Assembly (NCBI GenBank): GCA_905221605.1 | Contig: CAJNDS010002189.1 | Location: 334,472 to 398,471, forward strand | Direction: 5' to 3' | Length of the DNA stretch: 64,000 bases | Source of the DNA: Symbiodinium natans | Lineage: Eukaryota; Sar; Dinophyceae; Suessiales; Symbiodiniaceae | Shown here: in pieces, positions 48,591 to 59,019 of the stretch | Layout: every line of letters starts with the position of its first letter | Numbering within the stretch: position 1 is the stretch's first letter | Notes under the pieces: generated by a model | Database searches by the model: none | Told to the model about the DNA's origin: nothing | Seen by the model: only the letters and a program-made list of their open reading frames with translations | Translations under genes and position numbers: made by a program

Positions 48591-48682
48591 GGACTGCGTT
48601 GGTAGCTTTTAAGTAGAGTCCTACTATGCATAAAAGGTTAGCCTCTTTTGGGCTTGGGTATTCAGCCCCGAAAGCAGCAGAA
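48588..48682. mobile_element. Foldback element, family 8
   Basis: agggactgcgttggtagctt ... aaaggttagcctcttttggg ... ggtattcagcccc. The same ordered words are at 49078-49195, 58298-58372 and 58452-58586. Confidence 0.6.
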
Positions 48683-48890
48683 GTAGCCCTGGAAACCCTA
48701 AACCCTATATAAACCCTAAACCCTAAACCCTAAGCCCTAAGCCCTAAACCCTAAACCCCGGTTTTGTAAAGAATACCTGTAGCCCTCAGGGTCTATGACA
48801 TGCATACAACAGTCCCCGAGAGGTCGCCGAAAAAAAGAGCCCGCAAATCTGTAAGGGTTTGGGTTTGGGGTTTGGGGTTTAGGATTGCAG

Positions 48891-49070
48891 AAATTCTGCG
48901 GGGCCCCTTGGACCCGGGGAAAAGCCGTAGGCAGAGCCCGTCTCCAGGCGCTGACTCCCGCGCATCGAGGGGGGAGTAGGAGACAGAGTGGCGACTCGTG
49001 CGAATGGCTGGAGCAGTCCAGGGGTGAAGAACTCTCGTGCTGGTTCATACACCTGGGCTTGGGCTCATGA
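48891..49070 (+). CDS. Candidate exon, unidentified
   Basis: After attgcag, KFCGAPWTRGKAVGRARLQA then GDSCEWLEQSRGEELSCWF to TGA at 49068-49070, immediately before a family-8 element. Confidence 0.35.
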   Translation, partial: KFCGAPWTRGKAVGRARLQALTPAHRGGSRRQSGDSCEWLEQSRGEELSCWFIHLGLGS

Positions 49071-49077
49071 AAACTCA

Positions 49078-49195
49078 GGGACTGGGTAGGAAACTTGTCA
49101 CCCTTTTGGTTAAATAGAATCCTACTGTATATATACATATATAATTGTTGTTTTAAGGTTAACCTTGTTTGAGCTAGGGTACTCAGGCCCTAAGA
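49078..49195. mobile_element. Foldback element, family 8
   Basis: gggactgggtaggaaacttg at the left and gctagggtactcaggccc at the right, with aaggttaacctt in the middle. Confidence 0.6.
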
Positions 49196-49377
49196 AAAGC
49201 GGGCTAGCAAAGTAGGCCATCTCAATCTTGTAACAGCCGAGCAAAAGCTCTTTTGTGGTTCTTGTCGGGGTTTAGGGTTTAGGGTTTAGTGTTTAGGGTT
49301 TAGGGTTTAGGGTTTAGGGTTTTGGGTTTAGGGTTTAGGGTTTAGGGTTTAGGGGATATTTTGCGACCCATTGCCAG

Positions 49378-49672
49378 CGACTTGCTCAGCCAGCCGGCTC
49401 CGGTTCGTGGGGCAAAAGCCCCCTTGAACCCTTCAGCAGATTCAGCCGACACTGATTCAGGGTCGAGGATTGAGGGCTAAACCCTAAACCTAAACCCCAA
49501 AACTCTAGACCCTAAACCCCAGAGTTTAGGATTTCAAGGGAACCCACTGAACCCCAAACCCATACATCAGAGGCCGCTTTCTGGGATACTAGATGCCATA
49601 GAGCCGAGCGAACCCGATATAGCCCTGCTTTGGTTCACTGGTTGGGAAGCGGCGTCCTCCCAGACTCAAGGA
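49378..49672 (+). CDS. Candidate exons, unidentified
   Basis: 49378-49461 reads DLLSQPAPVRGAKAPLNPSA then DSADTDSG with a GT donor. 49571-49672 reads AAFWDTRCHRAERTRYSPAL then VHWLGSGVLPDSRKA. The acceptors are clear, but the two do not join in phase directly. Confidence 0.35.
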
Positions 49673-49746
49673 AAGCTATACCTAAGGGACACAAGGAGGG
49701 ACCCCCTAGAAAGGCACCTAAACCCTAAACCCCAAACCCTAAACCC

Positions 49747-49748
<2 letters not shown>

Positions 49749-49787
<39 letters not shown>

Positions 49788-49791
49788 AGAA
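49749..49791. repeat. C(n)A(n) composite homopolymer
   Basis: About 29 C followed by about 10 A. Similar C25A14 at 26230 and, on the other strand, T(n)G(n) at 23567 and 59988. Confidence 0.95.
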
Positions 49792-50491
49792 AGATCCCTC
49801 ACAAGGGTCCCTCCTTTAGTCCTTTGATATACTCGGATGTGCAGATCCATGTGACTTGCTGGCTGTGGACAAAAGATGAACCTGGGAACTCCGGAGAGAC
49901 AGAGAAGCAAGAGGAAAGTGCAGGAAAATCAATGGGAAATGAGAGGCAAGTGTGTTGGGCATCGCTTTTCTCACCTTTGCTCACTTTATTTTCACTGTGT
50001 TCGCACATGCTCACTTTAGGTTCGGGTTTGAGAGTTAAGAGGGGCATGGATATCTTAACCCTAGATTCCGACTAGTAGGAGCCTGAAGGGTTTGGTTTTT
50101 AGGTTTTGTTGTAATTCCCTATCTCATCCCCGCATGATTCCTGTATTTATTTACTTGTTGTAAGCTACCGAAAACACGCATTCGAATCAACCAGGCCCCT
50201 ATATTGCTCCTTAAATGCTTGAAACGGTCATGACCTCGAACAATTGACTCTTGGCCTGGTTGTTTAAGCTCTGGCGCCAGCATGTGGGTAGTTCTTTACG
50301 TCAGGGTTCGTTTGGGCTTTTCTGCACTGTATAGGGACCCCAAAACTACCTTAGGTGCGGAATCATACCAGACAGCAATCGCAACCCTAACCCCAAGCCC
50401 TATGTTACCCTAAACCCCAAACCTTAAACCCTCAACCCTAAACCCTAAATCCACTGTTGGGCTTCCACTCCGGGACTCGGCACCGGCCAAG

Positions 50492-50787
50492 GTTCTCCGA
50501 GTTGCCGCAGGCAGCCAGCACCATGTGCTTGAGGATCCTGTGAAGATGGGGTGGGTCTACTATTTGCTCAAGAACTCCCCCCAAAGGTGCAAGATATACT
50601 GCATAAATGAAAATGTATAGTGTCAGAATCACTATTCTGATTCTTACGTTTTGAGTTTGTTCGTATATACATATATATATATATATATATAGACTACCCT
50701 CACCGCCCTCTTTCAAGAGATCCCATGTGGTTGGCCCTGTCTTCCGCACAGAATGCTCTCGAGCAATGCCACAGAGGACAGATGTGA
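50492..50787 (+). CDS. Candidate two-exon 3' end, unidentified
   Basis: 50492-50550 reads VLRVAAGSQHHVLEDPVKM and leaves GG. 50718-50787 completes Gly and reads DPMWLALSSAQNALEQCHRG to TGA at 50785-50787. Phase and borders agree. The intron begins with a family-11-like end (tctactatttgctcaagaac) and holds an AT microsatellite. Confidence 0.5.
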
Positions 50788-51370
50788 TCCATAGTACATA
50801 TTTTGTTTACGCATACAAGTTATTTTAGATTTTTTGAATATTTTTGTATGTCAATGTATGTATGTGTGTAAGTTTATCATGAAATGTCATGTAGTATAGT
50901 ATGTTATGTGGCGCTAAACCAACTTGATTTTGGTTGGTTTGCTTATGTACTACAACGAACTATAACCACGTCTAGCTTGGTATGATCTTGTCTTATCCTA
51001 TCTCACATAGTCTTGTACTGTGTTATGGTATTAGATGTTGCATCGCGCATTTCTAGTTTTTTTGTTACTATACCATAAACTATATACTCCCATACTACAA
51101 ATTCTATGCTATATGCGACAAAATTCACACTATTATATTTCGATATGTTGTGCGACATGTCGCTCTGTTACATTAGTTTATTTCTAAACTCGAAGTTACC
51201 ATACTTTACTAAACTGTACTATACTATGCTGTATTCTACTAGACCATATAGTTTTTCATGTTTAGCTTATATCATTCTATCACATCTTTAATATGTTTTA
51301 TACTGTGACATAATGTCCTACACTATACTACTACGTCTTATCTTGTACCATCTCTCTTTTTTGATCATAT
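50788..51370. other. Low-GC intergenic stretch
   Basis: TATG/TACT-rich sequence without telomeric arrays or exon-like blocks. Nothing supported. Confidence 0.5.
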
Positions 51371-51480
51371 GGGGTTTACGAGAATAGGGGACCCCCAAAA
51401 TAGACCCCCCACCAATAGTAGGATTCCCGTAAAATGAGACCCCAATAAGTTACCTACAATTTGGGAAACCACCATATGAG
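51371..51480. mobile_element. Introner-like element, family 4
   Basis: gggtttacgagaataggg, gacccccaaaatagaccccc, tagtaggattcccg and gagaccccaataagttac in family order. Confidence 0.6.
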
Positions 51481-51503
51481 GTGAGCGCCTTTTGTCTTCG
51501 CAG

Positions 51504-52190
51504 CCCATCAAGCATCCACGAGCTTATAGGGTTCATAAGGGAGGGGGGTTCAAGGGGGGTATGTAACCCAAGGGTCCCGAATACTCCCCACTACCCCCTA
51601 AGGCTCCCTAAGCTTCCCTAGGTACCTACCCCACATGAACCCCTCCCGCAAGAATCCCACACCCCAAACCTAAACCCCAAACCCCAAACCCCAAACCCCA
51701 AACCCCAAACCCCAAACCCCAAACCCCAAACCCCAAACCCTAAACCCTAAACCCTAAACCCCCATGACCCCCCCCCCACCCCCCCCCCCCTCCCGTAAGA
51801 ACCCCATAACCTCTGCAGACTTGGAGAGGTCCAGCGCGTGGCATCGATGCGACTGACGGCCGCTTGCGACCAGGCAGGTGGGCAGCAGGTGGTGCTCGGT
51901 GCGGGCCCCCAGCTAGGGATGCGGCTTAGGGGTTTACGGTTGATAGGGTTTGGGGTTTAGGGTTTAGGGTTTAGGGTTTAGGGTTTAGGGTTTAGGGTTT
52001 AGGGTTTAGGGTTTAGGGTTTAGGGTTTAGGGTTTAGGGTTTAGGGATATTCAGGGCCCTCGAACCAGGGTTTAGGGGATAGGGTTTCGGTTAGGAGACA
52101 CCCAACATCCCAGTTGCGGACCCGGAGCTCGTTCGGGCCCACGACGGCTCCACGACCAAGCCCCTCAAGAGAAACGGCATGCTCACATGA
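51504..52190 (+). CDS. Candidate three-exon 3' end, unidentified
   Basis: 51504-51529 reads PIKHPRAY. A family-10 element and a CCCCAAA array follow. 51819-51931 reads LGEVQRVASMRLTAACDQAG then GQQVVLGAGPQLGMRLR. 52114-52190 reads VADPELVRAHDGSTTKPLKR and ends TGA at 52188-52190. The last two exons join in phase across a long TTTAGGG array. Globular-looking, but I do not recognise the family. Confidence 0.5.
51528..51655. mobile_element. Foldback element, family 10
   Basis: gggttcataagggagggggg ... ccctaaggctccctaagctt ... gaacccctcccgcaagaa. Inverted relative to 26604-26742. Confidence 0.6.
51660..51742. repeat. CCCCAAA array
   Basis: Perfect CCCCAAA heptamers turning into CCCTAAA. Confidence 0.95.
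51955..52048. repeat. TTTAGGG array
   Basis: About 13 perfect units in the intron after the exon ending 51931. Confidence 0.95.
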
Positions 52191-52219
52191 CGGAGGAAAC
52201 GAGCATATGACAACTGTAC

Positions 52220-52698
52220 CCTAAACCCTAACCCTAAGCACTTGAAATCCGTAACACCTCAGCACCCTGAACACTCCAGACTAAGCCACCCATTTGCTTT
52301 CAAGACCCTTGATGAAAGCTTGCGAACCCATAAGCTCTGAAAGTTGGAACCTTAAAACCTAGAAGCCTAAACCCTAGAACCCTCTAAACCCCCTAAACCC
52401 TAGAACCCTCGAACCCTCGAAGCCCCTAGGCCCTGTACCCTCAAAGCCCCTAAACCCCAGAACCTTCGAACCCTCGAACCCTCTAAGGCCCTAAATTCTA
52501 GAACCCTAGAAACCTAGAACTCTCCAAGCCCTGAATCGCCTGCAGAACCGTCTATGCCCCTACATTCCCTAAATTCCCTAAATTCCCTGAAAAAATCCTA
52601 AATTACCTAGATTCCCTAAATTCCCTGAATTCCCTGAATTCTCTGAAAACCCCAAACCCTCAACCCTCAACCCTAAACCCTAAACCCTAAACCCGAAG
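52220..52698. repeat. Degenerate CCCTAGAA/CCCTCGAA sequence
   Basis: C-rich degenerate words (cctagaaccctcgaaccctc, later attccctaaattccctgaat) with no clear exon. Confidence 0.7.
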
Positions 52699-52785
52699 GG
52701 TCTACTGAAAGGTGCCGCGGCGGCGGGCTGGACAGGTGGCCTCTACCTGGGGACCTTGTGGGGCAGCCCAGCGGTTCTCTTACAG
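52699..52785 (+). CDS. Candidate exon, hydrophobic segment
   Basis: 29 whole codons, GLLKGAAAAGWTGGLYLGTL then WGSPAVLLQ, with acceptor cccgaag and a GC donor that opens GCTTTAGG. It could be a membrane helix. Family unknown. Confidence 0.45.
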
Positions 52786-52879
52786 GCTTTAGGAACTTTA
52801 AGGTTTAGGGTTTAGGGTTTAGGGTTTAGGATTTAGGGTTTAGGGTTTAGGGTTTAGGGTTTAGAGTTTAGAGGGTTTT

Positions 52880-53110
52880 CGGAACTTTAGGGTTTAGAGA
52901 GTTCAGGGCTTTAGGAACTTAATGTGGTTTAGAGGGGTTAGGGCTTTAGGAACCTAATAGGGTTTAGAGGGTTTAGGGCTTTAGGAACTTTGGGGTTTAG
53001 AGGCTTTAGGGCTTTAGGAACTTAATGGGGTTTAGAGGGTCTAGGGCTTTAGGAACTTTAGGGTTTGGAGGGTTTAGGGTTTTGGGTCCCTAAGTTTAGA
53101 CGAATTGGAC
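52880..53110. repeat. ~47-bp minisatellite built from telomere-like words
   Basis: Five copies of ggtttagagggtttagggct ttaggaactta with small changes. Confidence 0.85.
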
Positions 53111-53289
53111 TTAGAGGGTTTCGAGGGTTTAGAGGGTTTAGGGTTCTAGGTTGAGAGGCTCAGGGCTCGAGGTTCAGAGGGTTTAACTAGGGCTTTGGGT
53201 ATCCCAAGGGTTCAGTTTCTTGGAATCCTAAACCCTAAACCCTAAACCCTAAACCCTAAACCCTAAACCCTAAACCCTAAACCCTATTG

Positions 53290-53562
53290 TCATCTGTTGG
53301 GTTTTACCGGCCCTGGGATGCCCCGAAGGCCTCCCCCACCAGGGGCCTCGAGCTTAAGCGATGCGACGGCGCGACAGGGCGCGACAGGGAGCGCGCCCCA
53401 AAATCAAAGACAAGGCGCACCCCCTGCGCGCGTACACCGACGGTTCAAGGTTTGGGGTTTAGGGTTCAGGGTTTATGCTGCAACGCAGTCGGTGAAACGT
53501 CCCGCGAGCAAGTGTGCGTGGGCTTGAATGACGACGAAGCCCTCCGGGACTGTGAGGCGTGA
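53290..53562 (+). CDS. Candidate two-exon 3' end, basic protein
   Basis: 53290-53449 in one frame reads SSVGFYRPWDAPKASPTRGL, then ELKRCDGATGRDRERAPKSK, then TPTVQ. 53489-53562 continues in phase as GETSREQVCVGLNDDEALRD and ends TGA at 53560-53562. An alternative frame of the first exon joins to a shorter end, so the frame is not fully settled. The left border is unclear. Confidence 0.4.
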   Translation, partial: SSVGFYRPWDAPKASPTRGLELKRCDGATGRDRERAPKSKTRRTPCARTPTVQGLGFRVQGLCCNAVGETSREQVCVGLNDDEALRDCEA

Positions 53563-53943
53563 GAGAGCCTTGAGCGCATTCAAAGCCAACTCACCAACAC
53601 GGCTGTTGTCAGATGTCGGCTCTCTTGAGGCCGAGCTGTGCAGCTTGGAAAGATGTGCACGCAGGCCGCCGGCCGGTTAAACATCCTAAACCCAACATCC
53701 AACGCTCAAAATGCCAAGCCTGAGAACGCTCTTGAGAACGTTAGCCTAAGCATCCCTCAGACACCCGTACAGCCACAGCCTTCAAAAACCCCAGAATCAT
53801 GGAAGCCTAAAGAAGGGTATTCAAGGGGGGAACCTAGGGGGGGTAGCCCCAAACCCTAAACCCTAAACCCTAAACCCTAAACCCTAAACCCTAAACCCTA
53901 AACCCTAAACCCTAAGCCCAGAGTGGGGTAGTAGGGGAAGCCC

Positions 53944-54021
53944 ATGGCACAAAGGCTCTGGACCGGTGAGTCTGCCGCGGCGCTGAAGCGGCTCGCGCTG
54001 GCCCCGGCCATGTGCCTTTTT
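53944..54021 (+). CDS. Candidate first exon
   Basis: ATG at 53944 gives MAQRLWTGESAAALKRLALA then PAMCLF up to a GC donor that opens GCTTTAGGG. The N-terminus is Ala/Leu/Arg-rich and could be a targeting leader. No downstream exon assigned. Confidence 0.4.
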
Positions 54022-54139
54022 GCTTTAGGGTTTAGGGAGTTTAGGGTTTAGGGTTTAGGGTTTAGGGTTTGGGGTGTAGGGTTTATATAAGGTTTAAGGT
54101 TTAGGGTTTAGGGTTTATGCTTGTGATCGTATGTTTTTT

Positions 54140-54285
54140 TTGTCTGTCTGCCTGTAGGCAGTATAGCTATGTTTTTGTGAATGTGAGTCAGTGAGTCCGT
54201 CCGTCCGTCCGTCCGTCAGCTGAGATAGGGAAAACAGAGGGAGGATTCCATGAGTGTCTGTGTGTGTGTGTGTGTGTGTGTGCGT

Positions 54286-54323
<38 letters not shown>

Positions 54324-54633
54324 CTGTGTGTGTGTGTGTGTGCTGCTCTGTGTCTGTCTGCGTGGTGTATGCAGGGGTTTATGAGTTTATGAGTCATCAT
54401 TATTCATCAACCTGCTTTGTGTTTCGCCAACATGTATATACATGCGTGTGTACATACTACATACATACACACATACATACATACATGCATACGTACGTAC
54501 ATACATACGTACATACATACATGCATACATACATACATACATACATAATACAAACATCTACTGTATCTACTGAGTCTACTGATATATGTAATCACATGTT
54601 ATAAGTTATAAATAGTCAATACATGCATGCATG

Positions 54634-54699
<66 letters not shown>

Positions 54700-54960
54700 T
54701 ATATATATATATATGTATGAATGTACCACAAGTACGAATAGCAATAGAAACAAGCACCAAACATAAATATCAATGTGTTCCTACACACATACATACATAC
54801 ATACATACATACATACATGCATGCATGCATGCATGCATGCATGCATTCATGCATGCATGCATACATACATACATACATACATACATACATACATACACTA
54901 TACATACATACGCACATGCATACATGGATACATACATTTGTATATATATATATATACACA
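54140..54960. repeat. Microsatellite cluster
   Basis: (CCGT)n near 54196, (TG)n at 54257-54345, (CATA)n at 54470-54545, (ACATAT)n at 54630-54710 and (CATA/CATG)n at 54780-54945. The long ORFs here on both strands are repeat translations. Confidence 0.95.
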
Positions 54961-55193
54961 CATAAAATACGTGTGTATGTATTGGGTATTTATTGTACAA
55001 GCAAATATACACAAGAGGCATTCGTGTCTGTGTGCCTTCATCTCTGCATGTCTCTATGGAGTGCAATGTAATGTCATATTTCGTAGTACCGTCTCCTTCT
55101 GCCGGTGCATACAAAGCGGCTTCGAATCAAGTCCCAAACTTTCCCGGTAACGCCTAACCCAAAACCCTAGACCCTAAACCCTATACCCACCAG

Positions 55194-55249
55194 AGGCTGA
55201 TGCTATCGAAACGGCGCACAATCGCAATCGTCGGGCCCCCAACGTCTGA
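55194..55249 (+). CDS. Candidate terminal exon
   Basis: After acccaccag, ADAIETAHNRNRRAPNV and TGA at 55247-55249, then TTTAGGG variants. Confidence 0.4.
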
Positions 55250-55424
55250 TGCTGGCTTTAGGGCAAATTGGGTTTTGTGGCAATCGCTCCCATGCTTGCG
55301 TAGGGTTTATGGTTTAGGTTTTAGGGTTTAGGGTCTAGGGTCTAGGGTTTAGGGTCTAGGGTTTGGGGTTTAGGGTCAGGGTTTGAGGTTTAGGGCGTTT
55401 AGGGTTCCTGTGAGCACGCCGCAG

Positions 55425-55904
55425 AAGCCCGGAGAGGGTGTCGGTAGGGTTGATTCTGGGGAGTGTGGCGCCATCCGGGGAGTTGCGGCAGCCAGGCACA
55501 GCAGCTGTTCGCACGAAGCTGCGGCGAGGCGCGGCATGCAATCACTTGAGGGTTTAGGGCCTAGGGTTTAGGGTTTTGGGTTTAGGGTTTAGGGTTTACT
55601 TGGAGGTTCATGGTACTTAGAACCCAAGTGTACCTGGACTTATAACCCATTTATGAGCCCTTTAAGTGCCCTGATATGGGTAGAATTGGGTTATGAGTAC
55701 AGTTATGAATGGGTGATTAAGTACCATGAACCTCCAAGTAGCTAGTGTCACCTGTACACAGCTGAAAACCGGCAGTACACGATGGCTACTGTAGAGTATA
55801 TCTAGTGTAGGGCCGATGGGAGCCTTCACTTGGCTTTGCCTGGGCGGGAGACTTGATTCTATCTTGCCCAATACCCGTCAGCAGAGATTCCAGACTTCTG
55901 GTGA
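55425..55904 (+). CDS. Candidate last two exons, unidentified
   Basis: 55425-55551 reads KPGEGVGRVDSGECGAIRGV then AAARHSSCSHEAAARRGMQS, leaving one base at a GT donor. 55885-55904 completes the codon and reads EIPDFW to TGA at 55902-55904. Phase agrees. The intron contains a TTTAGGG array and a complete family-3 foldback. Confidence 0.45.
55601..55742. mobile_element. Foldback element, family 3
   Basis: tacttggaggttcatggtac at the left and gtaccatgaacctccaagta at the right form a perfect 20-bp inverted repeat. The core has ttatgagccctttaagtgcc. Confidence 0.85.
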
Positions 55905-55910
55905 CATGCT

Positions 55911-56026
55911 CTAATCCCCTCCACCCTAACATTAAACCCTCCTACCCCCGAATACTAAATACCACCCTCCATATACTATGATGGGAGTATTTAATAGGGG
56001 TGTTAATGTTAGGGGAGGGGATTATT
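55911..56026. mobile_element. Foldback element, singleton
   Basis: taatcccctccaccctaaca at the left and tgttaggggaggggatta at the right, with an inner inverted repeat tactaaatac/gtatttaata. Confidence 0.7.
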
Positions 56027-56042
56027 GTCTCTTGTTGCCTGT

Positions 56043-56177
56043 TCAGAACCTTGAATTCGCTACCTTCACGGAACGATGAGCCCTAGATCCTGGGACCCCA
56101 ACTGGTGCTTTCTTTATCTTTGAGGTTTTGGGCCCGTCCTCCGTTCGGTGTCGCCGCTGCTTCTTGCGGTTTTGTTC
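56043..56177 (-). CDS. Candidate terminal exon on the minus strand
   Basis: On the minus strand, after ggttaag, EQNRKKQRRHRTEDGPKTSK then IKKAPVGVPGSRAHRSVKVA and NSRF to TGA (44 residues). Strongly basic, nucleic-acid-binding or ribosomal in style. The + frames here are short. Confidence 0.4.
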   Translation of the reverse strand, partial: EQNRKKQRRHRTEDGPKTSKIKKAPVGVPGSRAHRSVKVANSRF

Positions 56178-56617
56178 CTTAACCCTAAACCCTAAATCCT
56201 AAACCCTGAACCCTAAACCCTAAACGCTAAACCCTAAACCCTAAACTCCTCAGACTCCGGATCCCTCCCTCTGAGCCCAACCCGAATTCACAAAGGTTGG
56301 TGCGAAAATTCAAACTTCCACAGCTACCCGGAACTGCCCTCAACTTTAGAATCCCTACGCCCTAAACCTTAATCTTTGTTAGTGGGGGGATAACATTTTA
56401 CATTTTTAAGGGTACGAAAACTCAATAAGGAATAGGAATTTCAATATTTGCTACTTATCCCAACCATGAAGCAGTTCATCCAAACACCGAACCCTTCAAA
56501 AAGAACCCGGATAGGATTCTTCGAGGACCTAGAAAAATGTAGGTTTTGGGTTCTTGAGGTAGTACATTTCCTCTAAACCCTAAATCCTAAACCCTTCGTA
56601 AAGTGTTTTGGGGACAG

Positions 56618-56704
56618 GCATTCGCCGACGGCTCCTGGTCACCTCAGCGGGGGCCTCTTGAGTCTACCTGGGCTAGACCATGCATCCCTACTGTACCCAA
56701 ATGA
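56618..56704 (+). CDS. Candidate terminal exon
   Basis: After gggacag, AFADGSWSPQRGPLESTWAR then PCIPTVPK and TGA at 56702-56704; a TTTAGGG array follows. Confidence 0.35.
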   Translation, partial: AFADGSWSPQRGPLESTWARPCIPTVPK

Positions 56705-56839
56705 GTCCATCAACACAGTTTAGGGTTTAGGGTTTAGGGTTTAGGGTTTAGGGCCCCAAATCCGCCCCCGAATTCTAAGGTCAACAAAGTAGGAGGATAC
56801 CGGGATGGCCCCCGGGATCATGTAGGAAGCCATACCGGT

Positions 56840-57400
56840 ATGTATGTGCACATATGCATAGGTACATAAAACATGTGTATATGTATACATAAATGCATAC
56901 ATACATATATGTATATCTACACATAGATATATGTTATTTACCGATGCGCAAATGTGGATGGGTATGAAAATGAATTTGTATTTTTATATGTATATGTTTT
57001 TGTATGTATATGTACGTGTATATATATATGTACATTTATATGTATAGGTGTGTGTGTGTGTTTTGTATATGTGTATGTGTATATATATATATATATGTAT
57101 GTGTAGGTGTATATGTACATGTATGTGTATGTGTATATGTATACGTATATGTATATGTGTATGTATAGGACAGGTATATGTAAGGTCCCAAAACGTTTTT
57201 TCGATGACCTCTTTCTTTCTTTCTTTTTTCTTTCTTTCACCTGTTTCGTTCATGATGTCTTTCCCACCTTTCTTTCTTGCTTGCTGGCTTTCTTTCTTTC
57301 CTTCTTTCCTTCGTTCGTTATTTTCCTGTTTCGTTCTTTCATTCTTTCCTTCTTTCCTCATTCTTTCCTTCTTGCACTGTTTCATTCTTCATTCTTTAAC
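56840..57400. repeat. TATG and CTTT microsatellites
   Basis: ATGTAT-type repeats to about 57180, then CTTT/CTTC pyrimidine tract. The overlapping ORFs on both strands are artefacts. Confidence 0.9.
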
Positions 57401-57568
57401 GCAGTTGGCTACCTTAGCCTCTTACAACCCCGAACCCTCTACCCCAAACCTCAAACCCTCAACCCCCGAACCCAAGACTGGGTCCGTGTTGGTTATAATT
57501 TTTTCATTGCTGTCATACTAAATTCCCAAGAAGGAATAAACATGGATCATTTGTAGTATAATCCCACG

Positions 57569-57677
57569 AGGAAGAAGAAGATGGGAAAGCACGCACGCCC
57601 AGCCTCATGGGTCCGAGGCGGCCAGTGCAGCCGCAGCCGCCTACCTCTGCACATTGCCGACCCCACTGGAAGGAGCG
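57569..57677 (+). CDS. Candidate exon, unidentified
   Basis: After cacgag, EEEDGKARTPSLMGPRRPVQ then PQPPTSAHCRPHWKER, or in another frame MGKHARPASWVRGGQCSRSR. A GT donor opens GTTTAGGG. Frame undecided. Confidence 0.3.
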
Positions 57678-57887
57678 GTTTAGGGTTTAAGGATTTGGGG
57701 TTTGGGGTTTAGGGTTTGGGGTTTAGGGTTTGCGGTTTAGGGTTTAGGGTTTGGGGTTTAGGGTTTAGGGTTTGGGGTTTGGGGTTTAAGGTTTAGGTCT
57801 TCTGCATCCTGCCGCTTAAGTCCTCAAACCCTGAACCCCGATGCCTTACACAAGGCCCTCAACCCCCAACCCGATAGCGAAAGCCAG

Positions 57888-57938
57888 AGCTTCCGAGAGC
57901 ACCGTGCTCAAATCTGCAAAAGGACTCTCACACGTTAG
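57888..57938 (+). CDS. Candidate terminal exon
   Basis: After aagccag, SFREHRAQICKRTLTR and TAG at 57936-57938. Confidence 0.35.
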   Translation, partial: SFREHRAQICKRTLTR

Positions 57939-58114
57939 GGTCTTGATGGTTAAGGGTTCAGGGTTCAGGGTTCAGGAACCCTAAACCCTAAACCCTAAAC
58001 CCTAAACCCTAAACTTCGAGGGTTTCTTTTTAGGGGATTTTTGGGGGCCCGTAGTCGAGCAGGTGGCACGGGCCTGGTGGCCAAGGCCAGTGGAATTGCG
58101 AGGCTGGGCCATTC

Positions 58115-58145
<31 letters not shown>

Positions 58146-58297
58146 GTTTAGGGTTTAGGGTTTAGGGTTTAGGGTTTAGGGTTTAGGGTTTAGGGCTTAG
58201 GGCTTAGGGCTTAGGGTTTAGGGTTTAGAACAAAAAGCCTCAAGCCCTAACACCCCCTGACACCCTGAAACCCTAAAATCCCAAAACCCAGAAACTT

Positions 58298-58586
58298 AGA
58301 GACTGGGTAGGTAACCTTTAATCTTTTTTTTGGCCTGGGGTATTCAGCCCCTAAAAGGAAACAACCCTAACCTTCAGGAGGCAGGAGGTGGTGGACCCTT
58401 GAACGGCCAAGTGGTTCTGGGGTCCTCCGTCAATTTGCGTTAGCGTCTGTGCCTTGGGGACTGGGCAGGTGACCTGCAGCCTTCTGGTTATATAGAACCC
58501 TAAAACCCTAAAACCCAAAAACCCTAAAACCCTAATTACTCCAAAAGGTTAACCTTTTTGAGGGCTAGGGTGTTCAGCCCCTAGGG
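58298..58586. mobile_element. Two adjacent family-8 foldback elements
   Basis: 58298-58372 and 58452-58586. Both begin gactgggtaggtaacctt or gactgggcaggtgacctg and end at ggtattcagccccta or ggtgttcagccccta. The second contains a CCCTAAAA array. Confidence 0.6.
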
Positions 58587-58905
58587 TATTGCTTCAGCCA
58601 CATTCCTCGTAGCGCGTGCGCGTGCGCACCTTGGGGAAGCGGTCCACCATTCAGCCGGCGAGCCTAAGCCATAAACCCGAAACCCTATAAACCCTGAACC
58701 CTCAACATCCGAAGCTGATCAGGCTTGGCCTTGAAGGCACTGGCATGCGTACCTAAAGGCGGCGTAGGCAACGTGTGGTAGTGTGCTGGTGTGCCTTGTC
58801 GCCTAGTGTTTCTCTAGATTCAGGTTTGTTTGGGGCTCCTTGTCATAAGCTGACGTAGACATAGGGACCCCAAAAAGGGACCCTACTTTGGAGAACTACC
58901 CTTAC

Positions 58906-59019
58906 ATGGCCACCGCGCTTGAAAAGCAGGCCAGGCAGTGGGTTCGAAGGTGGGCGATGCCCCGCGAAACTGTCTTCCCACAACGCCCGGGAAGCTCGAG
59001 AACCTCCCTCACGAGATGA
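58906..59019. CDS. Candidate exon, strand undecided
   Basis: + frame MATALEKQARQWVRRWAMPR ... TSLTR ends TGA at 59017-59019. The minus frame (VREVLELPGRCGKTVSRGIA) is equally open. One of the two may be real. Confidence 0.3.

Noticed and set aside
54188-55150. Cluster of ORFs rich in His/Thr/Tyr/Met
   Set aside because: Translations of TG, CATA and ACATAT microsatellites on both strands.
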